A stretch of 46,456 nucleotides of DNA from Gammaproteobacteria bacterium. Lineage in GTDB: Bacteria > Pseudomonadota > Gammaproteobacteria > HTCC5015. This document shows positions 33,417-42,842 of this stretch, one piece after another (the first letter of the stretch is position 1; every line of letters begins with the position of its first letter). A model generated the notes under the pieces. It saw only the letters and a list, made by a program, of their open reading frames with translations, did no database searches and had not been told where the DNA came from. A program made the position numbers and the translations under genes. The stretch spans positions 1 to 46,456 of the forward strand of contig JANQRI010000053.1 of the NCBI GenBank assembly GCA_028284675.1, read 5' to 3'.

Positions 33417-34481
33417 ATGACGCAACAATCATTAGACAGCGCAAGATCTGAAATCCGCGAATTGATCAAAGCGGCAAAATACCCGCAGGCCTGCCTGGCC
33501 GCAACGGAGCTACTCGAAAAACACGGCCAGGACGCCGAGCTGCTGTATTTACGCGGCAAAGCAAGTGCACACAACGCGTTAGTGGCAGAAGCCGAAAAGG
33601 ACCTGCGCGCAGCGATTGCATTAAGACCCCGTTGTATCGATTATCAGCTGGCCTTAAGCAATATACTTTACAGTAACGGTAAATACGAGGCGGCACTGAA
33701 TGCATATTTCCGCGCTACCTGCCTGTCCCCAAAACACCCGAAAGTCATGACATACGGCGAAATACTGGCAGGACCGGATGGCAAACTGCAGCAAACCCTG
33801 CAAAAACTTGAAAATCAACACCAACAGGACCTTTTCAACCGAAAACTGACCGACCAGCTGGCTTCATTATATTTTGTCACCGCCGTATTTCACTGGCATG
33901 TATACAATCACAATAACCAGCTCTCTTTTTATGCAACGAATATCGAACAGATCGAAGAAGCGGAATATTACCTTAAAAAACTTAAATCTTTACGCCCGTT
34001 GAGAGAACAAACGCAACAAAACAGAAACAAGCTGCATGCGGTCATCAAAGCCAGCCGCCAACGCCAATTCGATGCCTATATCAGCGACTGGGTACTCGCC
34101 GGCACCATGCTCTCAATTGGTATCGCAGCCAATGGTTTTTTCGATAACTGGTATGCCATTTCTGCGGCCGCCACGATTTGGGCCTTCCTCAAACCCAGTT
34201 ATCTTTTCAATCGCCCTGTACAACAATACTCGACAACGCCAAAAGACCGTTTCGATCACTTAATGGATGTGTGCTACGGTGAATACATACAACCTTCATT
34301 AAAGCTGCTTAGAGGCATCAAGCATCAGGAACACCGGGCCATTATTGCAAAAGTACTGCGCAGCCTGTTGCGCGCATCACTGATGCCGATAGCCGTATTC
34401 GCCGGCTTTTATAAAAACTACTCTATCCGACATGCAGCCGTTTTTCTGGCCGGCTCCCTGTTATTTGCATGGCTGATATAA
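33417..34481 (+). CDS. TPR-containing protein with C-terminal membrane region
   Basis: A 354-aa protein. The first 125 residues hold about three tetratricopeptide-type helix pairs (QACLAATELLEKHGQDAELLYLRG; AEKDLRAAIALRPRCIDYQLAL; KYEAALNAYFRATCLSPKHP). A charged helical linker follows (EEAEYYLKKLKSLRP). Near the C-terminus are two hydrophobic parts, about 225-262 (WVLAGTMLSIGIAAN) and 320-352, so the protein is membrane-bound with TPRs in the cytoplasm. The ATG has a GGGGAGA site 7 bp upstream. It is followed tail-to-tail by the first TonB receptor with 7 bp between stops. The partner is unknown. Confidence 0.82.
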   Translation: MTQQSLDSARSEIRELIKAAKYPQACLAATELLEKHGQDAELLYLRGKASAHNALVAEAEKDLRAAIALRPRCIDYQLALSNILYSNGKYEAALNAYFRATCLSPKHPKVMTYGEILAGPDGKLQQTLQKLENQHQQDLFNRKLTDQLASLYFVTAVFHWHVYNHNNQLSFYATNIEQIEEAEYYLKKLKSLRPLREQTQQNRNKLHAVIKASRQRQFDAYISDWVLAGTMLSIGIAANGFFDNWYAISAAATIWAFLKPSYLFNRPVQQYSTTPKDRFDHLMDVCYGEYIQPSLKLLRGIKHQEHRAIIAKVLRSLLRASLMPIAVFAGFYKNYSIRHAAVFLAGSLLFAWLI

Positions 34482-34488
34482 AGCACTC

Positions 34489-37215
34489 TTAAAACCTATA
34501 TTTTAAAGCGGCAGTCGCGGACCGGCCCGCCAAAGGCCGGCCGCGGATAGTGCCATCGGCAGCAGATGCAAAATCACCATCCTCAGCCTCGGTTAACACA
34601 AATTCATCGGTCATATTGTTTATGTTAACCGTCAGAGACAATTGATCGTCAATATTCCAACCGAAAAATGCGTTGATTATCATATACCCTTTTTGCTTCA
34701 GCTCATTGATATCCTGCAAATAGTATGCGGAGCTGCCCTGAAAAATCATACCGGCACTGAATATACTGTTTCGATACTCTGGAGTAATAGTATAAATCAA
34801 ATCCGCCTGACGGCGTGGGGTATTACCGACTAGCGCCGGGCTGAGGTTATCCGTCACAATTTCCGCGTTAATCCAGGTCAGGTTTCCATTAAAGTAAAAA
34901 TTATCGCCAATACTAAAATCGGACTCGACTTCTATACCGTTAGCTTCATATTGCCTGCTGAATCGGGTTCTAGAAGTTATTTCGAACTGAGTTTCATCGG
35001 TTTTCGAATTAAACCATGCAGTAAATACTGAAAAACGCTCACCCTGCAGCTTAACACCAACCTCAACCTGTTTATTCTCATCTACCGGAGATCCTATAGA
35101 AACGCCAGCTGTAGGATCCAAAATACCAACATCGAATACCCTATCAGCTATTACACGCCCGCCTTTAGCAAAGCGCGCAAACACCGCCAGGCTATTTGAT
35201 ACCATAAAATTCCCACCCGCCGAATAAGAATCGTAACTGACATCGAAATTCATTAGTTCCGGGCTGCCGATATCAATAGGCGCACGTGTACCACCGGACT
35301 CCACGATAGAAATCGCACCATCGCCGTCAATGTCCACTACCGGTGAGCTGGATACATCGAAACGCGCTCCGCGTGCTTCCGCCCGATCGCGGCGATAGCT
35401 GATATCTAATATCAATCGATCGAAATCCAACTGAATGTTCGCATACGGCGCAAAGGTATCGTATTCCAGATCCAGTATCTCTGAAAATACGTTACGGGTC
35501 GTAATGCCGTTATCCGTCGTATCAATGCCCGCTGTCACAATCTCCAGCGGTCGTGCCGCACCGTTACCCAACGCGACCCATTGGATCGACCACGCCGGCC
35601 AGGACTGCTGAATGCTTTGGTTGGAGTTATACAGACCCACAGTCCAGGTCAGATTGTCCTGCTGCTGAGAGATCTGAAAATCCTGCACCGTGTAATCCAG
35701 ACTGTCGCTGATAAAATCCAGCCACAGATTCAGCTGTGCCAAACCATTATAAGCGGTCCCGGCACCCGGGCCGGCCGCAATCGTTACGCTATCCCCGAGA
35801 TTTGATGCATTTTCTTCAATACCAATCGCCAGAGGCAAAATCACACGGCTGTTGATCTGCGAAGCACGCCCCTTATAAGAAAGCGTAAAATCATTGCCCA
35901 GCTCAGTTTCAAACCTCACACCCAATGCGGTTACATCCACATCGAAACTTTCATTGAAGCTCAGAAAAACCGGCGAACCATCAGCATTCAATGTATTTAA
36001 ACCCAGATTAAACGGGCTTTGAATACCACTGTGTGCTGCATCATAGCCGCCAACCGAACCGTATGAGCCATTACCTTCTACACGAACCGCGCTACTTAGC
36101 TGACTGATGCCTGTATCGTCAAGGTGCTTACCATAAAACCGCAAATAGCCGGTATCAAACTCATGGGTAATATTGCCTTTTATCTGCACGCCCCGCTCCC
36201 CCGAAAACCCAACTTCCCGCGGACCTTCACCGGAACGCAAATAACCGCCAATATGAAATCGCCGGGAATCCGTAAGCGGCGTGCCAAATTCAAAATTCAA
36301 GCGACTACTGTCATAATCCAGACCCTGGATATACTCCACTGAACCACCCGCTTCTTCACCGGTGCGGCTTATAAAATTGACAATCCCACCTGGCGAATTG
36401 CTGGCAAATGTTGAGGCTGAACCACCACGTACCGATTCTACGCGCATTACCGTATTATCGTAGCGTAAGTAGTTGTCTGGATTACCACCCACGATATCAC
36501 CAAACTCCAATATCGGCAGACCATCTTCATGCAGTTGAAGAAATTTCGAACCGCCCGTCGCTAGCGGAATACCGCGCAAAGTGATATTCGCATTACCAAC
36601 ACCCCCTGAAGATTCGGAGAGGATGCCTGGCAAGCTACGGATAATTTCACCGGTCGAACGGGCACTCAATTTTCCTATCCTGCTTGCGGATATCGTGCTC
36701 CCCGATATACTGCCATCAAATAACGTTGTTTCTTTAGCTGTACCGGTTTCCATAGGCTGTTGTAGAAATGCTTCCTGCGGCCACTCTTTCTCAACCACGC
36801 TGACTTCCGGCAACCTGAAAATAAAATTTGGCTTGCCTTGTTTGGCTATCAGCTGTTTTTTTCGTATCACAACGGTATTGGGATCAGTGTAGGCATATTC
36901 CAGCGCGGAAAAACTCAGTAATGCCGATAAGGCCTGTTCAACCGACATATGCCCGATCAGGGGTGTGGATAACGGCTTCTCACCCTCCACTTCATAAGAT
37001 TCAAATAAAATATCCAGCCCCGCCTGCTTGGCAAATGCGATTAATGCCTGCCCCAGCGGCTGTTGGGGCAAATCAAAATAAAAAATTTTCTCTGAGTACA
37101 GAGGAGGATCAAAAGCAAAGGAGCGCTCTTCAGCAGTCCGGCCCTCGGAACTGATGAAAAACAAAGCCAAAAACGCGCAACTTGACGTTATTATCGATAT
37201 CCGTAATGATCTCAA
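34489..37215 (-). CDS. TonB-dependent receptor with STN domain (copy 1)
   Basis: A 908-aa outer-membrane transporter. Signal peptide about 1-28; STN secretin/TonB N-terminal domain about 45-122 (FYFDLPQQPLGQALIAFAKQAG); plug about 175-300 (ARSTGEIIRSLPGI, LRGIPLATGG, ASTFASNSPGGIVNFIS); then a 22-strand barrel ending in ALKYRF. It carries an EF-hand-like loop, DIDGDGAISIVE, at 628-639. The start is TTG (37215), required to keep the signal peptide; it overlaps a five-codon ATG frame. It is a close paralogue of the receptor at 37349-40060, and both differ clearly from copy 3. The substrate is unknown. The STN domain would usually talk to a FecR/FecI pair, which is not in this window. Confidence 0.94.
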   Translation of the reverse strand: MRSLRISIITSSCAFLALFFISSEGRTAEERSFAFDPPLYSEKIFYFDLPQQPLGQALIAFAKQAGLDILFESYEVEGEKPLSTPLIGHMSVEQALSALLSFSALEYAYTDPNTVVIRKKQLIAKQGKPNFIFRLPEVSVVEKEWPQEAFLQQPMETGTAKETTLFDGSISGSTISASRIGKLSARSTGEIIRSLPGILSESSGGVGNANITLRGIPLATGGSKFLQLHEDGLPILEFGDIVGGNPDNYLRYDNTVMRVESVRGGSASTFASNSPGGIVNFISRTGEEAGGSVEYIQGLDYDSSRLNFEFGTPLTDSRRFHIGGYLRSGEGPREVGFSGERGVQIKGNITHEFDTGYLRFYGKHLDDTGISQLSSAVRVEGNGSYGSVGGYDAAHSGIQSPFNLGLNTLNADGSPVFLSFNESFDVDVTALGVRFETELGNDFTLSYKGRASQINSRVILPLAIGIEENASNLGDSVTIAAGPGAGTAYNGLAQLNLWLDFISDSLDYTVQDFQISQQQDNLTWTVGLYNSNQSIQQSWPAWSIQWVALGNGAARPLEIVTAGIDTTDNGITTRNVFSEILDLEYDTFAPYANIQLDFDRLILDISYRRDRAEARGARFDVSSSPVVDIDGDGAISIVESGGTRAPIDIGSPELMNFDVSYDSYSAGGNFMVSNSLAVFARFAKGGRVIADRVFDVGILDPTAGVSIGSPVDENKQVEVGVKLQGERFSVFTAWFNSKTDETQFEITSRTRFSRQYEANGIEVESDFSIGDNFYFNGNLTWINAEIVTDNLSPALVGNTPRRQADLIYTITPEYRNSIFSAGMIFQGSSAYYLQDINELKQKGYMIINAFFGWNIDDQLSLTVNINNMTDEFVLTEAEDGDFASAADGTIRGRPLAGRSATAALKYRF

Positions 37216-37297
37216 AGCAGCCCAGCCATATTATTAGTATATTGGCTAAGCGCTTAGAATAATCAATCTGCGCTATAAGTGCAATTAACCGCCCTTT
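37214..37297 (-). repeat. Duplicated upstream region, copy 1
   Basis: About 84 bp preceding receptor copy 1 is nearly the same as 40059-40144 preceding copy 2 (e.g. agcagcccagccatattatt, ctaag, agaataatcaatctg, gtgcaattaacc). The repeat shows that promoter and coding region were duplicated together. Past 37297 the two diverge, though a short stretch at 37308-37327 still recalls the terminator region of copy 2. Confidence 0.8.
37246..37284 (-). promoter_or_regulatory. Predicted sigma-70 promoter of receptor copy 1 with palindrome
   Basis: On the minus strand TTGCAC (37279-37284) and TATTCT (37256-37261) are separated by 17 bp, matching the -35/-10 spacing; each box matches the consensus at 4 of 6 positions. 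The same pair with the same spacing occurs before copy 2. A perfect palindrome CTAAGCGCTTAG (37246-37257) overlaps the -10 and would lie near the transcription start, so it may be an operator. In copy 2 the palindrome is broken. Confidence 0.5.
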
Positions 37298-37348
37298 AAC
37301 CCCAGGAAATCAGCCGCCAACCGGGCGCAAGCTAAACAACGGTAACGA

Positions 37349-40060
37349 TTAAAAATCATACCTCAATGTAATAACCGTGGAGCGCGCCGGGCCAGGGCGG
37401 CCACGGATGGTACCATTTACCGCATCGGCAAACGCACCATCTTCTGCTTCAGTTAATACAAACTCATCCGTTAAATTGCTCACACTAACAGATAATAACA
37501 GCTGATCAGTCAGGTTGGCGCCGAGATATAAATTCAAAATTTGATAAGCCTCCTGCTTCAGTTCATTAATATCCTGAAGGTAAAATTCAGTACTTCCCTG
37601 AATATCGATACCAACGTTAAACAATGAATTACGGAACCCAGGTGTAATTGTGTAGATAAAATCCGCCTGGCGCCGGGGAATATTACCGATCACAGTCGGA
37701 TCAATATTATCCGAAGCAATCTCCGCGTCTGTCCAGGTCAGGTTACCGCTCAGATAAAAACTGTCACTCACTAACAGATTACCTTCAACTTCAATACCGG
37801 ACGCATCATACTGGCGAATGAACGCAGTGTTTGAAGTAATTTCAAACTGTGTTTCATCGGTTGTGCTTGCAAACAGTATTGCGAATAATTCAAAACTATC
37901 GCCCTGCAACTTTACGCCTACTTCCTGCTGTTTAACATTATCTACCGGATCCTCAGTCGGAACACCAGTATCCAGGTTTACAATGCCTATATCAAAAATA
38001 CGATCTGCCACAATCCGGGATCCCCGACTGGCCCTGGCAAATACCGCCAAATTGTTACTGATTGCGAAGTTACCGCCGACAGAAAATGATTCATAATCAA
38101 TATCAAAGTTCACCAACTGCGGCACCGATACCGGAGAAGACACGGTTTCAAAACTGGAAATGACGCCGTCATTGTTAAAATCAACATCTTGCGTACCCGC
38201 TGCCACGAAACGGCCGCCTCGCGCTTCCAGATAATCTTTTCGGCCACTTACATCCAACGTTACCCTGCCTAGATCAAACTGAAAATTCAGATAGGGCGCC
38301 CAGGTATCATATTCCAAATCCAACTTGGTCGAGAGCGCACTGCGCGTGATGATACCGTTATCGGTGATGTCCGCTCCTCCGCTCACAATTTCCAGAGGAC
38401 GCGCGACTCCGCCATCCAGCGCGACAATCTGAGTCACCCAGGCCGGCCACGACTGCTCAATCGTCTGGTTGGAAGTGTATATACCCGCTGTCCAGGTAAT
38501 GATGTCAGACTCTTTGGTCAACTTGAGGTCCTGCACGGAATAATCCAGGCTGTCGCTGATAAAATCTAACCACAGATGGGTTTGCGCCAAACCGTTATAC
38601 GCCGTTCCGGCGCCCGGGCCTGCCGCGATAGTCACTGCATCACCCAGATTCGACGCATTTTCTTCTATACCGATTGCCAACGGCATTATGTTTCGGCCAC
38701 TGATCTCCGAATGGCGTGCCTTATAATCTATAATAAAATTATTACCCGGCCTCGCCTGAAACTCCACACCGACCGCATTGACTTTCGCCACGATGCTGTC
38801 ATTAAAACTTAACTGCACCGGCGCACCACCAGTATCCAACGTGCTATAACTCAGATTAAACGGGCTTTGCACACCGTGCCGACTGGCATCAAAACCACCA
38901 ACAGGCCCATATGAACTGCCACCTTCAACACGCACTGCGCTCGGTAACTGACCGATAACGGTATCGTCAAGATACTTGCCATAAACACGCATATAGCCAG
39001 CATCAAACTCATAGGTCAGATTACCCTTGATCTGAACACCCCGCTCACCGGAAAAATCGACATCACGCGGCCCTTCACCTGAATGAAAAAAACCTCCGAC
39101 ATGAAAACGAAGCGAGCTGTTTAACGGCGCGCCGTATTCAAAATCTATTTGTGAAGTATTAAAATCAAGGCCCTCGGTATAAGCCACACTGCCACCAGCT
39201 TCCCGACCGGTCTTGCTGATAAAGTTAACAATACCACCAGGGGAGTTACTCGCAAATGTAGCAGCAGAACCACCCCGAATCGATTCAATACGCCCGACAG
39301 TATTATCAAAACGCAGAAAATTATCCGCATTAGCACTAACAATATCTCCAAACTCCAGCACAGGGAGACCATCTTCATGTAATTGCAAAAACCTTGAGCC
39401 ACCGCCCACCGGAATACCGCGGAGTGTAATATTGGTATTACCAATACCGCCGGAAAACTCCGACCGTATACCTGGCAGGCTGCGAATAACCTCACCGGTT
39501 GAGCGCGCACTCAATACTTCTATCCTATTCGAGGATACAGCATTTCCTGATACACTGCCTTCGAATAAAGTGACTTCCCCCGCCATGCCTGTTTCCACAC
39601 GCTGCTGTAGAAATGCTTTCTGCTGCTCTTTCTCTTCAACAACTCCAACCTCCGGCAACCTGGAAACAAAAGCAATATCGCTATTTTTCGCCACTATTTG
39701 TTTCCTTCGGATAACCACAGTATTGGGCCCGGTATAGGTATACTCCAGCGCGGAAAAACTCAGTAATGTCGATAAGGCCTGTTCAACCGGCATATACCCG
39801 ATTAATGGTGTAGATAAAGGCTTCTCACCCTCCACTTCATCAGGTTCAAATAAAATATCGAGCCCCACCTGTCTGGCAAACGCGATTAATGCAGGACCCA
39901 GAGGCTGCTGAGGTAAATCAAAATAAAAAGTTCTCTCTGCGGATAGTGATGATTCAAAATCAAAAGGATACTCTTCAGCAGCCCGACTCTGCGAACTGAT
40001 GAACAACAAGGCCAAGAACATACAGCTTGACGCTATTATGGATATTCGTAATGCTTTCAA
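37349..40060 (-). CDS. TonB-dependent receptor with STN domain (copy 2)
   Basis: A 903-aa outer-membrane transporter built as copy 1: signal peptide about 1-28, STN domain about 45-122 (FYFDLPQQPLGPALIAFARQVG), plug about 175-300 (ARSTGEVIRSLPGIRSEFSG, LRGIPVGGGSRF), then a barrel ending in TLRYDF. An EF-hand-like loop DFNNDGVISSFE is at 627-638. It also starts with TTG (40060) overlapping the same five-codon frame. It sits between copies 1 and 3. The substrate is unknown; the divergence from copy 1 is concentrated in extracellular loops and the N-terminal linker, consistent with a change of ligand. Confidence 0.94.
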   Translation of the reverse strand: MKALRISIIASSCMFLALLFISSQSRAAEEYPFDFESSLSAERTFYFDLPQQPLGPALIAFARQVGLDILFEPDEVEGEKPLSTPLIGYMPVEQALSTLLSFSALEYTYTGPNTVVIRRKQIVAKNSDIAFVSRLPEVGVVEEKEQQKAFLQQRVETGMAGEVTLFEGSVSGNAVSSNRIEVLSARSTGEVIRSLPGIRSEFSGGIGNTNITLRGIPVGGGSRFLQLHEDGLPVLEFGDIVSANADNFLRFDNTVGRIESIRGGSAATFASNSPGGIVNFISKTGREAGGSVAYTEGLDFNTSQIDFEYGAPLNSSLRFHVGGFFHSGEGPRDVDFSGERGVQIKGNLTYEFDAGYMRVYGKYLDDTVIGQLPSAVRVEGGSSYGPVGGFDASRHGVQSPFNLSYSTLDTGGAPVQLSFNDSIVAKVNAVGVEFQARPGNNFIIDYKARHSEISGRNIMPLAIGIEENASNLGDAVTIAAGPGAGTAYNGLAQTHLWLDFISDSLDYSVQDLKLTKESDIITWTAGIYTSNQTIEQSWPAWVTQIVALDGGVARPLEIVSGGADITDNGIITRSALSTKLDLEYDTWAPYLNFQFDLGRVTLDVSGRKDYLEARGGRFVAAGTQDVDFNNDGVISSFETVSSPVSVPQLVNFDIDYESFSVGGNFAISNNLAVFARASRGSRIVADRIFDIGIVNLDTGVPTEDPVDNVKQQEVGVKLQGDSFELFAILFASTTDETQFEITSNTAFIRQYDASGIEVEGNLLVSDSFYLSGNLTWTDAEIASDNIDPTVIGNIPRRQADFIYTITPGFRNSLFNVGIDIQGSTEFYLQDINELKQEAYQILNLYLGANLTDQLLLSVSVSNLTDEFVLTEAEDGAFADAVNGTIRGRPGPARSTVITLRYDF

Positions 40061-40144
40061 AGCAGCCCAGCCATATTATTGATATATTGGCTAAGCAGTT
40101 AGAATAATCAATCTGTGCTACAAGTGCAATTAACCGGCCTTTAC
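40059..40144 (-). repeat. Duplicated upstream region, copy 2
   Basis: Partner of the repeat at 37214-37297. Differences are scattered single bases and a few small indels, consistent with a fairly recent tandem duplication of the receptor gene and its leader. Confidence 0.8.
40101..40129 (-). promoter_or_regulatory. Predicted promoter of receptor copy 2
   Basis: TTGCAC at 40124-40129 and TATTCT at 40101-40106 on the minus strand, 17 bp apart, identical in sequence and spacing to the pair before copy 1. Conservation in both duplicated leaders is the main support. Confidence 0.45.
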
Positions 40145-40149
40145 TCAAT

Positions 40150-40188
40150 AAGAAAATCAGTCGTCACCCGTACCCGGGTGACGACTGA
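40150..40188 (-). terminator. Rho-independent terminator after receptor copy 3
   Basis: A perfect 13-bp stem, TCAGTCGTCACCC (40157-40169) and GGGTGACGACTGA (40176-40188), with a 6-base loop, is followed on the minus strand by TTTTCTTATT. It begins 13 bp after the stop of copy 3 and separates it from copy 2, so copies 3 and 2 are probably transcribed independently. Confidence 0.85.
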
Positions 40189-40201
40189 GCAATGATACCG
40201 C

Positions 40202-42754
40202 TTAAAAAGCGTACTTCAAGGTAATGCTCGTGGAACGCGCCTGTACCGGGCGACCACGTACAAAATCACCCTGATTAATCAAACCGTTACGGATATCACC
40301 AGTCTCAACTTCAGTGACAATGAATTCATCGGTCAGATTATTAATATTCAACGATACCGATAGCACATCACTGATCGTGTAAGAACCAAAAGCATGCACA
40401 AGTACATAGGCTTCCTGCTTTAACAGATTTTCATCAGCAAGAAAGTATTCAGAAGAACCCTGTAGAGTCGCACCGATATCAAACCGTCGCCCTGTATACC
40501 TGGGAGTAATGGTATAAATAAGATCCGCCTGACGTCTTGGCGTATTGCCTTCAAACCGCGGTTGACCAATATCATCAACTATCTCTGCATCGGTCCAGGT
40601 CAGATTTCCCATCACCGAAAAACCACCGGCCTGAAAACCGCCCTCCAACTCAATACCGGTCGCCTCATAGGTGCGAACAAAAACCTGGTTATTCACAAAA
40701 TCAGCATTTGCATCATCAGTAGTGGTATCAAATAATGTTGCAAACAAATTAAAATTACTGCCTGACAACTTATAACCGACCTCCAATTGCTCCACCTCAT
40801 CGAATGCGGCGCTGCTGTCCACCAAAGATCCATCCGGATTCAACGGCGCCGGAATCGTGACTGGCGTAGCACCACCGGTACCGGTAAATGCAGACTGCTG
40901 CAGCAAGCGATCAGCCAATGCACGATGACCGCGACTGAAACGCGCAAATATCGCTGAATCATCATTCAGCAGATAATTGCCACCAATCGAAAAGGAAGTT
41001 TCTGACTCTTTATAGTTAACGCGTTGAGGAGTGGCAGAAAAATTATTTAATACGATATGTCCACCACCGAAGAAAACACTGGTTGCATCGGCATCTTCAA
41101 TCGGTTCTATTATACCATTCTGATTGAGATCAAAATCTTCCGTGCCGCCACAACAAATTGCTATCCGTTGCCCGTTTGCATCCACGGTATTCCTGCGTAC
41201 GCTTATATCAAAACTCAGTGCATCACTGACATCCCAGCCAAAGTTTATATAAGGTGCAACGGTCATATAATCCAGGTCCCATTCTTGGGATAGAAAAGCC
41301 GGTGTCCAGACACCTGTATCAACCAAAACATCGTTATTTGCATTTGCAACTACGGTAACATCCTGAGATGCGCCACTGACTGTCTGAATACGTGCCTGCC
41401 AACTGTTCCAACTGGTATCAATATTCTGCCGGGAGGTGTACAGGCCAAAAGATACCGTCGCATTATCCATATCTTTCGTAAACTTAAGATCATTTACCGT
41501 TAAACCCAAATCATTTACCGTTGTATCGAAAAATAAATTTAAAAAAAGCAAATCAGAAGGCAGCATCCCTGCATTAGGCCCATTCGCTAAAGTTACCGTC
41601 ACCCCTGCGGAACAATCAATCGGTGTACCATTACTATCCGATGCCCCACTACAAAGCAAATCCCCCATATCCTGAGCACTCAAAATCGGTTGTGGCCCGA
41701 TCGTACCGCCGAAGGAATCTGCGAACGGCAAAATAGTACCTCCACTTATATCAGATACCCTGAATTTATTTGTCATCAACCACCCATCCGCCAGTTCAAA
41801 CTCAGCTTCCAGTCCAAACGCATCAACAGTCGACTTAATACCTTCAGTGGTATCACGTTGCACAGGGTTACCCTGGGAATCAAATGTTGACAGGCTTTGA
41901 GTAAAGACCGGAAACAGGTTCTGCTTGGCCGCATTAAAACCCGGAACCGGCTCAAATGATCCGCCGCCGGAAATTCTAATCGGCACATCGATCATAGAGG
42001 AAACCCGGTCATCCAAGTGCTTAAAATACAAGCGCAGATAACCATTATCAAAATCCCGGGTTATATTGGCTTTAATTTGCCCGCCTTCATAACCGTTAAA
42101 ACCGGTTTCTCTGACTCCTTCACCTGTACGCACGAACCCGCCGATATGAAACCGCAATTCATCATTGATTGGTCCGCCGTACTCAAAATCAGCACGATAC
42201 TCTTCATAATCGGCACCCAGCGTAAAACCGACACTGCCACCTTCGTCCTCACCGGTCTTGCTGACCAGGTTAATAATGCCCCCCGGTGAATTACTTGCGA
42301 AAGTTGATGCAGAACCACCGCGAATTGATTCGATTTTCTCAATTGCATAATCAAAAGCCAGCCAGTTATCCTGGTTACCAAAATTAATATCACCGAATTC
42401 CACCACCGGCAAACCATCCTCATGAATCTGCATAAACTTCGAACCGCCGGTTGCCAAAGGTATCCCCCTGACTGTCAGATTTGCATTGCGTCCCCCGCTC
42501 GATTCAGCCCGCACCCCGGGTAACGTACGAAAAATCTCCGCAGTATCTCTGGGAGCAAAATCTACCACATTTTCCGCCGGCAATAGACTGACCGACACAC
42601 TCGACTCTAAAACCCGCTCCTCCCTCGGTTGCCCTACCGCAATAACCTCCTCCAAAAAATCAACCGCCTCATTAGTTTGACTAAAAGCCCGCGAAGAGGT
42701 CGAAATAACAAGTATCGATATCGCCACCAAACGCATTATTTTAATAAAAACCAT
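40202..42754 (-). CDS. TonB-dependent receptor without STN domain (copy 3)
   Basis: An 850-aa outer-membrane receptor. The frame opens at 42850, but ATG 42754 (MVFIKIMRLVAISILVISTS) has GGAG 6 bp upstream and starts the signal peptide. There is no STN domain. The plug begins near residue 40 (VIAVGQPREERVLESSVSVS, LRGIPLATGG) and the barrel ends in TLKYAF. It shares the plug and barrel pattern with copies 1 and 2 and has an EF-hand-like loop DLNQNGIIEPIE at 542-553. Two pairs of closely spaced Cys (LLCSGASDSNGTPIDCSAG; AICCGG) could form loop disulfides. Divergent from an AraC-type regulator; a terminator follows. The substrate is unknown. Confidence 0.94.
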   Translation of the reverse strand: MVFIKIMRLVAISILVISTSSRAFSQTNEAVDFLEEVIAVGQPREERVLESSVSVSLLPAENVVDFAPRDTAEIFRTLPGVRAESSGGRNANLTVRGIPLATGGSKFMQIHEDGLPVVEFGDINFGNQDNWLAFDYAIEKIESIRGGSASTFASNSPGGIINLVSKTGEDEGGSVGFTLGADYEEYRADFEYGGPINDELRFHIGGFVRTGEGVRETGFNGYEGGQIKANITRDFDNGYLRLYFKHLDDRVSSMIDVPIRISGGGSFEPVPGFNAAKQNLFPVFTQSLSTFDSQGNPVQRDTTEGIKSTVDAFGLEAEFELADGWLMTNKFRVSDISGGTILPFADSFGGTIGPQPILSAQDMGDLLCSGASDSNGTPIDCSAGVTVTLANGPNAGMLPSDLLFLNLFFDTTVNDLGLTVNDLKFTKDMDNATVSFGLYTSRQNIDTSWNSWQARIQTVSGASQDVTVVANANNDVLVDTGVWTPAFLSQEWDLDYMTVAPYINFGWDVSDALSFDISVRRNTVDANGQRIAICCGGTEDFDLNQNGIIEPIEDADATSVFFGGGHIVLNNFSATPQRVNYKESETSFSIGGNYLLNDDSAIFARFSRGHRALADRLLQQSAFTGTGGATPVTIPAPLNPDGSLVDSSAAFDEVEQLEVGYKLSGSNFNLFATLFDTTTDDANADFVNNQVFVRTYEATGIELEGGFQAGGFSVMGNLTWTDAEIVDDIGQPRFEGNTPRRQADLIYTITPRYTGRRFDIGATLQGSSEYFLADENLLKQEAYVLVHAFGSYTISDVLSVSLNINNLTDEFIVTEVETGDIRNGLINQGDFVRGRPVQARSTSITLKYAF

Positions 42755-42803
42755 AGCCCGCTCCTTATTTTTAGAATCAACTATTTCCAATAAGGATAAA
42801 CCA

Positions 42804-42842
42804 GCTAAAAACCATGGTCGTCCTTCCCCATGGGCTAAAACC
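42804..42842. promoter_or_regulatory. Direct repeat in receptor/AraC divergent region
   Basis: GCTAAAAACC (42804-42813) and GCTAAAACC (42834-42842) are direct repeats 30 bp apart, about three helical turns, in the 183-bp region between the receptor copy 3 and AraC-type starts. CCATGG and CATGG motifs lie between them. AraC-family proteins commonly bind direct repeats, so this is a plausible site, not shown. Confidence 0.35.
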
